Origin: Acidobacteriota bacterium
Lineage (GTDB): Bacteria; Acidobacteriota; Terriglobia; Acidiferrales; UBA7541
NCBI GenBank assembly: GCA_003133505.1
Contig: PKXT01000101.1
Span: forward strand, 264-7,380
Reading direction: 5' to 3'
Length of the DNA: 7,117 nucleotides
Shown piece after piece: positions 1 through 5,241 of the stretch (its first letter is position 1; each line of letters opens with the position of its first letter). The translations under genes and the position numbers were made by a program. The notes beneath the pieces are model-generated. The model was given only the letters and a program-made list of their open reading frames with translations. It did not search any database and had not been told where the DNA came from.

Positions 1-290
1 TCGTTCATGGCCTTTCCAAAAACCAAAAAATACATACCGCAAGGTCGAGGCCGTGCTATGCTACGGCCAGCGTCATTGATTCCGGCAATCCGCGAGCTGG
101 CTTGGTGGACCGAATGTTTTTCCACTTGGAACCCCTGTACCCCAGAAATGCCGTTCACAAACCAGCCAAAGCCACTTATCCGGTCTGGCCCAGGGTCAGC
201 AAGTTACGGATTGGACGGTTCGCATGGGAACCTTGGAATTCATGAGGCATTGAACGTTCAGCCACGGTGAGTGGCGGGAGGAAAATGAAT
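1..290. other. Upstream region, no gene recognised
   Basis: No protein I recognise is encoded here on either strand. One forward frame is open from the window edge to a stop at 268-270. Its translation is rich in Pro, Trp and Gly and resembles no family I know, so I do not call it a gene. A short inverted repeat (GGCCGT at 49-54 and ACGGCC at 63-68, 8-base loop) has no T-run after it. No convincing -35/-10 pair was found. The promoter of the following oxidase gene presumably lies here or further upstream. Confidence 0.4.
276..281 (+). promoter_or_regulatory. Ribosome binding site that sets the oxidase start
   Basis: GGGAGG ends 9 bases before the ATG at 291 and only 3 bases before the ATG at 285. 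A GTG at 267 lies upstream of the site and would not use it. The spacing favours 291, with 285 as the alternative. The choice changes only two residues of the short cytoplasmic tail. Confidence 0.7.
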
Positions 291-1871
291 ATGCAAACGA
301 ATGGCGCCTCTTCGGGCCGTAAGAGATGGATGGTGATAGGCGGTGGTTTAGTCGTCGTGCTGGCATTGGCGGCCGTGCCCGTATTTTCACGGTTGGTGCA
401 TGGTGATTGGCCCGGCCATGTCCGGCCCGCCGTCACGTCAATTCATCCGCCCCACCACGTGGGGGACGCATCACAGCTTGGCGCGTGGTCTGACCCTTTT
501 CCACTAGGAATGATTCCAATCCACTCTGTTCTTCTCAACAATGGCCAGGTGCTGATGTGGCAGTATTGGAGCACCAATGGAAACGGCGGCATTATTTCCG
601 GAGTCTATAATCCGGCCAGCGGTGCCGTGACCACGCTTCCCAACCCCACTCCGGTTGCGGATTATTTCTGCGGCGGCGAGAACCAGCTTCCCGATGGCCG
701 CATTCTCATTGATGGAGGCCTCGACGGGCCCCAAGGCGAGGGCGACAAAGGAATCAAGGGATCGGTGATCTTCGATCCCGCCACCACCTCCTGGCAGACC
801 AATGCTTCGATGACTTACCCACGCTATTATCCCACCAATCTTGTCCTGGGTAATGGCATGGACTTGGTTTTTTCCGGGTTTAACGGTAACGGGACCGGCA
901 TAATAAGGGAAGTCGAGCAGTATGATGATGTGAATGTGGCATGGACGACCCTCCCCACCAGCGCTAACCTCCCCGCCGGCACATGGGAACCCTATCCGCG
1001 CTTTTTCTTGTTGCCCACCGGTTCGGTCTTTTCAGCGGGCCCCACGCAGGCATCCTGGTTCCTGGATCCGGCAACCTATAAATGGTCGTACGGCCCCTCC
1101 ATGCAATATCCCAACCGCCACGGCGAAGGCGCGGTACTGTTGCCCGATTTGAAAACCGTGTTTGCCTTTGGCGGCCAAAACGATCTCGACAACCAAAAAG
1201 TCAATCCCACCTATACGATCGAATCCGCGGATACCTCTCTGGGTTCCAACGGGGTGTGGACATACGGAAAATCAATGCACTACGCTCGCCACGATTTGAA
1301 CGCCGTCGAGCTCCCCGATCAGACGATTCTAATCGTGGGTGGCGCTGGTGGCGCTTCGAAATACGAGAATCCCGTAGAGCAGGCCGAGCAATATGATCCG
1401 GCCAATGCCACCTGGAAAATCCTGGCCGCGCAGCAGGGCCAGCGCGGCTACCATTCCACCGCTATTCTGCTGCCCGACGGCACGGTTTTCTCGGCGGGTT
1501 CGGATTCCGGAAATTCACTCCAAACCTACGGCGAAATTTTCAGCCCGCCCTACCTATTTAAGGGGGCCCGTCCCACGATTACCTCGGCGCCCACCGCGCT
1601 TACCTACGGCGCGAATTTTACCGTCACCACGCCCAATGCCTCCACCATTACCAGCGTGGTGCTGATTCGCAACGACGCCGATACTCACGCCACCCACTTT
1701 GACCAGCGTATTATTCCGCTGGCCTTCACCATTGGCTCCGGCCAGTTGACCGTCACCGCTCCGGTGGACGGCAATACCGCGCCTCCGGGCTATTACATGC
1801 TGTTCATTGTGAATTCCACCAACGTGCCTTCCGTCGCGCCGATGGTCAATCTGCCCGAGCCGACGTCATAG
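291..1871 (+). CDS. Membrane-anchored galactose/glyoxal oxidase-like copper-radical oxidase (AA5-type)
   Basis: Predicted extracytoplasmic oxidase of the galactose oxidase/glyoxal oxidase type, which oxidises alcohols or aldehydes with O2 to give H2O2. It has 526 residues from the ATG at 291. A short tail with RKR (10-12) precedes one hydrophobic segment (about 13-32), so it is probably an N-terminal anchor with the rest outside. Kelch-type blades (for example LPDGRILIDGG, EQYDPANATW) fill about 60-420, and a galactose oxidase C-terminal E-set domain (DUF1929-like) about 424-520. By motif comparison with Fusarium galactose oxidase I place the thioether Cys at C127 (FCGGEN), its Tyr partner at Y180 (PRYYPT), the axial Tyr and His at Y387-H388 (GYHSTA), and the last His at H466 (five residues before DQR). 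The stacking Trp290 of galactose oxidase has no clear Trp equivalent. There is no N-terminal CBM32. The anchored layout resembles Streptomyces GlxA, but no Sco chaperone or cellulose synthase-like gene is next to it. The substrate cannot be told from sequence. Confidence 0.88.
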   Translation: MQTNGASSGRKRWMVIGGGLVVVLALAAVPVFSRLVHGDWPGHVRPAVTSIHPPHHVGDASQLGAWSDPFPLGMIPIHSVLLNNGQVLMWQYWSTNGNGGIISGVYNPASGAVTTLPNPTPVADYFCGGENQLPDGRILIDGGLDGPQGEGDKGIKGSVIFDPATTSWQTNASMTYPRYYPTNLVLGNGMDLVFSGFNGNGTGIIREVEQYDDVNVAWTTLPTSANLPAGTWEPYPRFFLLPTGSVFSAGPTQASWFLDPATYKWSYGPSMQYPNRHGEGAVLLPDLKTVFAFGGQNDLDNQKVNPTYTIESADTSLGSNGVWTYGKSMHYARHDLNAVELPDQTILIVGGAGGASKYENPVEQAEQYDPANATWKILAAQQGQRGYHSTAILLPDGTVFSAGSDSGNSLQTYGEIFSPPYLFKGARPTITSAPTALTYGANFTVTTPNASTITSVVLIRNDADTHATHFDQRIIPLAFTIGSGQLTVTAPVDGNTAPPGYYMLFIVNSTNVPSVAPMVNLPEPTS

Positions 1872-1923
1872 CGATGTCATAACGGAATCCGGCGCTATTC
1901 ATCGTAAGCCGTTCCTGCTTTCT

Positions 1924-1971
1924 GCCGCATGTATGCGCCGGCCCTTTCATAGGGCCGGCGCATACTGCGGC
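1924..1971. terminator. Long hairpin after the oxidase gene, terminator-like but without a U-tract
   Basis: An uninterrupted 15-bp stem pairs 1931-1945 with 1951-1965 around a 5-base loop (TTCAT). After a single bulged T at 1930, six more pairs follow (1924-1929 with 1966-1971), giving 21 bp in all. The inner stem is mostly G-C. It begins 52 bases after the oxidase stop, where a terminator or a 3'-stabilising structure would be expected. The next bases (CTCAGTCCGG) contain no T-run, so it is not a textbook intrinsic terminator. It could be a 3'-end protecting stem or a REP-like palindrome. No second copy is seen in the window. Confidence 0.55.
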
Positions 1972-2440
1972 TCAGTCCGGTCGGCCCCTTGCCGCTGGAT
2001 TAGGCTCTTTTGGGCATGACTACTGCCTCCTTCATTTTTCACACTGCGGAGCCTTATTTACTCCTCCAGCCCTTGCAATCACGGATTTTGGGGCGACAAT
2101 GGAACGTGTCAGCGCAACTGTGCCGTCTGTTCCGTTCTGGCGCACGAAGAGGGGTTGGCCGGATGGACGTTGCCCATGGAGCGAAACATTTTCGCGAGCA
2201 GAGGCATTTCGTGGGTCAGATGTGCGGAGGAGAAATAAAGCGAATTAATGAATATTCTAATCGGAACACGGCTGACAGTTGTTCTTCCACAAGCCCCCTA
2301 CAATGTGCAACATACATTTTCTAATCGCCACAAAATCATGACTTTGCAAAATGTATTGTTCACCCCATATTTGACCGCCAATGCAAACCAACCGGACGCT
2401 CCCCCTGACTACTGTTCTTCTTACTTACTGCCGGAGTAAT

Positions 2441-2467
2441 ATGAAGGCACAATTGACGCAGACGTAA
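2441..2467 (+). CDS. Possible 8-codon leader ORF of the LytTR regulator
   Basis: ATG at 2441 follows GGAG (2433-2436) by 4 bases and encodes MKAQLTQT before TAA at 2465-2467. It is in the same frame as the regulator, whose ATG lies 6 bases after this stop. The regulator's own ATG has no purine-rich site in front of it, so ribosomes may load here and restart at 2474. The alternative is chance. There is no run of regulatory codons as in an amino-acid attenuator. Confidence 0.3.
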   Translation: MKAQLTQT

Positions 2468-2473
2468 TCTCCC

Positions 2474-3247
2474 ATGGCGATCAACACACTCATTGTGGAT
2501 GACGAACGCCCCGCGCGCGACGAACTCGCCTTCCTGCTCAAAGGCTTTCCGGAAATCAACGTCATCGCCCAGGGCAAAAACGGCCTGGAGGCCATCGCGC
2601 TCATCAAGGAGCACGAGCCCGAGTTGGTCTTTCTCGACGTACAGATGCCCGGCCTCGACGGCTTCGGTGTAATCAAGAAGCTGGCCGAGCGCAAAGTGCG
2701 CCTGCCGCAAATCATCTTCGCCACGGCCTATGACCAGTACGCCGTGCAGGCCTTCGAAGTGAACGTGGTGGATTACCTGCTCAAACCCTTTGACAAGGCG
2801 CGTCTTGCACGGGCCATACAACGGGTGAAGAAGCTGATGGATGCGGGCACGTCGCCCGTCGAGCGCCTTGAAAATCTACTGGGCCAGCTTGAAACGTCGC
2901 GGCTGGCGCCGCCGGTTAAGCTGCTGGTGAAGTCGCAATCCCGCATGTTGCTGGTGGATTCGGGAAACATGGTGTACGCCTCCATCGAGGACGGAACCAT
3001 CAGCATCCACACCCATGATATGGAGGGCACGTCTAATTACCGCACCATCGAGGAGCTGTCCGATTCGCTGGATGCGGAATCGTTCTGGCGTCCTCATCGC
3101 TCGTTCCTGGTGAACATTCACCACATTCGCGAAGTGGTGCCGTGGTTCAAGTCCAGCTACCTGCTGAAAATGAACGACAAGCGCAACAGCGAAGTCCCCG
3201 TAAGCCGCGCGCAAACCAAGCGCCTCCGCGAATTTCTAAAGCTCTAG
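2474..3247 (+). CDS. LytTR-family DNA-binding response regulator
   Basis: Cytoplasmic transcription regulator of the LytT/AlgR type with 257 residues, normal for the family. The receiver domain covers about 2-120. It shows the acidic pair D9-D10, the phosphoacceptor D55 in VFLDVQMPG, T84 in FATAYD, and K104 in YLLKPFD. A linker of about 30 residues leads to a LytTR DNA-binding domain (about 148-255) with the typical FWRPHRSFLVNIHHI stretch and the ending VPVSRAQTKRLREFL. The start at 2474 gives the family's usual N-terminus (MAINTLIVDDE). There is no Shine-Dalgarno site directly before it; the nearest one serves the small leader ORF at 2441. No LytS-type or other histidine kinase is in the window, so partner and target genes are unknown. 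The neighbours do not point to a specific role. Confidence 0.93.
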   Translation: MAINTLIVDDERPARDELAFLLKGFPEINVIAQGKNGLEAIALIKEHEPELVFLDVQMPGLDGFGVIKKLAERKVRLPQIIFATAYDQYAVQAFEVNVVDYLLKPFDKARLARAIQRVKKLMDAGTSPVERLENLLGQLETSRLAPPVKLLVKSQSRMLLVDSGNMVYASIEDGTISIHTHDMEGTSNYRTIEELSDSLDAESFWRPHRSFLVNIHHIREVVPWFKSSYLLKMNDKRNSEVPVSRAQTKRLREFLKL

Positions 3248-3387
3248 CAGGTGGGTCGGATAAGGGAAAAATGGCCGCCTGGTTGTATGCCGCTAGTACG
3301 GCGATGCCGTTCGGTGGCAGATGCGTGTGGAGAATGATTGAAATGGCGGTGTGCATAGCAATATTGAGATTGAGTCAGACCGTCCGC

Positions 3388-3792
3388 TTAGCCAGTCGGG
3401 CACGCGGGACCATGGGCCGATCGGCGCATACCTGCGGCTTTAATGGCGGGAATTAGTTCCTGAGATAACTTGGACTTATCCACGTAACCGCGCGCGCCCG
3501 CTTTCTGCGCGGCTTCGCCGACCCCGCGAAAGCGATGCTGGCTGATTACCAGGAGTTCGGCGCTGGGAACCTGCTGGTGGATTACCTTGGCAGCTTCTAT
3601 CCCGTTCATGGTGGGCATACTGATATCTAACACCACGATATCGGGCCGTAATGCCAAGGCCTTCGCAACAGCTACATGCCCGTCCCCCGCCTCGCCACAT
3701 ACCGTCCAGCCAGGAACGGATTCGAGGAAAGCGCGCAGGGAGCTGCGGAAACTCTCGCTATCGTCGGCGATTAGGATTCGCAGGGATTGCAT
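3388..3792 (-). CDS. Stand-alone response regulator receiver domain (NarL-like)
   Basis: Single-domain response regulator of 134 residues. The receiver resembles that of NarL/FixJ regulators: acidic pair D10-D11, phosphoacceptor D56 in VVLDISMP, S84 in VISQH, and K106 in GYVDKS. All residues for Mg2+-dependent phosphorylation are present. After the last receiver helix (ELIPAIKAA), where NarL proteins continue into a LuxR-type helix-turn-helix, this protein ends within about 15 residues (GMRRSAHGPACPTG). The 140 bases beyond the stop hold no helix-turn-helix in any frame, so this looks like a settled receiver-only protein rather than a fresh frameshift. I chose the ATG at 3792 because GAGGG lies 4 bases before it; an ATG 45 bases upstream would add an unusual leader. 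It may act in a phosphorelay or by protein contact, and its kinase is not in the window. Confidence 0.85.
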   Translation of the reverse strand: MQSLRILIADDSESFRSSLRAFLESVPGWTVCGEAGDGHVAVAKALALRPDIVVLDISMPTMNGIEAAKVIHQQVPSAELLVISQHRFRGVGEAAQKAGARGYVDKSKLSQELIPAIKAAGMRRSAHGPACPTG

Positions 3793-3796
3793 ATTT

Positions 3797-3801
3797 CCCT
3801 C
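3797..3801 (-). promoter_or_regulatory. Ribosome binding site of the receiver-only gene
   Basis: On the minus strand GAGGG is followed by 4 bases (AAAT) and the ATG at 3792. This supports the shorter 134-residue protein over the form starting at 3837. Confidence 0.65.
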
Positions 3802-3892
3802 AACTTGTGCGGCATGCGACGTCCCGCGCGCAGCCACATCGGAGGCCGCGCCGGAATTCTCGCGCCCCAGTAACGTGTCCCGAGCTTACCCT

Positions 3893-3898
3893 ATTATC
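3893..3898 (-). promoter_or_regulatory. Candidate -10 element for the receiver-only gene
   Basis: Read on the minus strand this is GATAAT, five of six matches to TATAAT, about 100 bases before the start codon. No good -35 element is found 16-18 bases further upstream, so the call is weak. Confidence 0.22.
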
Positions 3899-4062
3899 AT
3901 TCGGTAACTATCGGGTACACACTGTATGCATATTAGTATACCAAGGCGCTGGTTGTCTTGAGGAGCCGGGCGGCAAGCGGTAATTGCACCACGCACCCGG
4001 AATAGCAGGCAATCCATCTCCATCGTAATAGCCAGATGGGTTATCGAGCCACGCCGGGAATG

Positions 4063-4071
4063 TGTTAGCAT
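4063..4071 (+). promoter_or_regulatory. Candidate extended -10 promoter of the acyl-CoA dehydrogenase operon
   Basis: TG-T-TAGCAT fits an extended -10 element (TGn before a hexamer matching 4 of 6). It ends 12 bases before the ATG at 4084, so transcription would begin about 4-6 bases before the start codon and give a nearly leaderless mRNA. The lack of any Shine-Dalgarno site before 4084 agrees with this. No clear -35 is seen, which extended -10 promoters can tolerate. Confidence 0.35.
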
Positions 4072-4083
4072 CGCTTTTCCCGT

Positions 4084-5241
4084 ATGGATTTTTCCTTAAC
4101 CGATCAGCAAATCCTGCTGCGTGACACCATCCGCCAGTTCATGGAAATGGAGATGCGACCCATCCTGCGCGAATACGAGCGCGAGAAGCGCTTTCCGTCG
4201 GCACAGCTTCGCCAGCTTGGCGATATGGGCTGCTGCGGAATGCTCATCCCCGAGGAGTGGGGCGGCGCGGATATGGACACCATCAGCTACGCGCTGATGC
4301 TCGAGGAAGTCGCCCGGGTGTGCGCTTCGACCGCGGTGGCGCTGAGCGTAACCAATTCCGTAGTGGCCATTCCGCTCTGGAAACATGGCAACGACGCGCA
4401 ACGCGAGAAGTATTTGCGGCGGCTGGCGCGTGGAGAAATTCTCGGCGCGTTCTGCTTGACCGAGCCGCAGGCCGGCTCGGACGCGGCGAATCTGCAATTG
4501 CGCGCGGTGAAGCGCGACGGCGCGTATTATCTCACCGGGACGAAGAGCTGGGTCACCAACGGTGGCGTTTCGGGAATGTATCTGGTTTTCGCGCGCACCA
4601 GCGACGAGCCGAGCGCTCGCGGGGTGACCGCGTTTTTGGTCGAGCCGGAGTTTGCTGGTTTTCGCGTCAGCCGCTACGAGGATAAAATGGGTTTGCACCT
4701 TTCGCGCACTGCGGAGCTTGCCTTTGATGATTGCCGCGTGCCGGAAGAAAACCGCCTGGGCGGGGAAGGGCAAGGCCTGAAAATCGCGCTCGAAGCGCTG
4801 GATGGAGGCCGCGTGGGAATTGCCGCGCAGGCGCTGGGATTGGCCCAGGGCGCGCTCGAAACTTCGGTGCGTTACGCCAAACAGCGGAAAGCCTTCGGGA
4901 AAAATATCAGCGAATTTCAAGGCATACAGTGGATGCTGGCCGACATGCAAACGGAAATTGAAGCGGCGCGAGTGCTGGTCCATCAGGCGGCGTGGATGCG
5001 CGATCAGGGTGTGAGCCGTCCGGGGCCGGTGGCTTCGCGCGCGAAACTATATGCCAGCGAAATGGCCAACCGAGTGGCGTATCGCGCGGTGCAAGTTCAT
5101 GGCAGCTCCGGCTATTCGCGCGAAACGGACGTGGAGCGCTACTATCGCGATGCGCGCGTGCTGACGATTTACGAAGGCACCAGCGAAATGCAACGCACCG
5201 TGATTGCGCGCGATCTGCTGCAGCATGGCGGAGACTCTTAG
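4084..5241 (+). CDS. Acyl-CoA dehydrogenase (short/branched-chain type)
   Basis: Cytoplasmic FAD enzyme that makes the alpha,beta double bond in an acyl-CoA and passes electrons to electron transfer flavoprotein. It has 385 residues, full length for the family. The N-terminal helical domain (MDFSLTDQQ onward) is followed by the middle beta domain with the FAD/substrate signature CLTEPQAGSD (124-133) and TGTKSWVTNGG (151-161). The C-terminal helical domain has RKAFGKNISEFQ (268-279), QVHGSSGY (337-344) and the catalytic base E364 in IYEGTSEMQR. A Glu at this place is typical of short-chain, medium-chain and butyryl-CoA dehydrogenases, not of the long-chain and isovaleryl enzymes that carry it elsewhere. 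Chain-length preference cannot be fixed by eye. The start matches the family, although no Shine-Dalgarno site precedes it. The gene's 3' end overlaps trpS by 17 bases in another frame. No other beta-oxidation gene is adjacent. Confidence 0.96.
   Translation: MDFSLTDQQILLRDTIRQFMEMEMRPILREYEREKRFPSAQLRQLGDMGCCGMLIPEEWGGADMDTISYALMLEEVARVCASTAVALSVTNSVVAIPLWKHGNDAQREKYLRRLARGEILGAFCLTEPQAGSDAANLQLRAVKRDGAYYLTGTKSWVTNGGVSGMYLVFARTSDEPSARGVTAFLVEPEFAGFRVSRYEDKMGLHLSRTAELAFDDCRVPEENRLGGEGQGLKIALEALDGGRVGIAAQALGLAQGALETSVRYAKQRKAFGKNISEFQGIQWMLADMQTEIEAARVLVHQAAWMRDQGVSRPGPVASRAKLYASEMANRVAYRAVQVHGSSGYSRETDVERYYRDARVLTIYEGTSEMQRTVIARDLLQHGGDS

Larger units (their letters stand above)
1872..2473. 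other. 602-base intergenic region
   Basis: This gap between the oxidase and the LytTR regulator holds a long hairpin at 1924-1971 and an 8-codon leader ORF at 2441-2467. The part from about 2235 on is visibly more AT-rich, as expected of a promoter region. The best promoter I can see for the regulator is weak: TTGCAA at 2344-2349 and CATATT at 2366-2371, each matching 4 of 6 consensus bases with a 16-base spacer. Bases 1973-2235 show no recognisable gene, transposon remnant or RNA family. Confidence 0.5.

Noticed and set aside
253..261. AACGTTCAG, a match to the LytTR-type half-site pattern upstream of the oxidase gene
   Set aside because: LytTR regulators bind two direct repeats about two helical turns apart, and no second copy is found at that distance. 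A lone 9-base degenerate match is expected by chance.
1..270. Forward frame open from the window edge to a stop at 268-270, possibly the end of an upstream gene
   Set aside because: The translation has no family resemblance and a Pro/Trp/Gly-rich, chance-like composition. An open stretch of 90 codons is possible by chance at this GC, and a strong coding signal is lacking. It cannot be excluded without the upstream sequence.
1990..2030. Reverse-strand AGGAGG followed by ATG near 2018 as a small gene
   Set aside because: The frame stops after five codons.
2248..2439. 63-codon ORF ending one base before the leader ORF of the LytTR regulator, with GGAGGAG at 2226-2232
   Set aside because: The purine-rich site is 15 bases from the ATG, too far for normal use, and the translation shows no domain, membrane segment or familiar motif. 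Conservation in relatives would reopen the question.
3248..3281. Imperfect inverted repeat after the LytTR gene (3248-3254 with 3275-3281) as a terminator
   Set aside because: Only 7 pairs including a G-U, a 20-base loop and no T-run; too weak to call.
4096..4983. Long reverse-strand open frame inside the acyl-CoA dehydrogenase gene
   Set aside because: It is the antisense shadow of a full-length, well-conserved enzyme in GC-rich DNA and has no recognisable domain.
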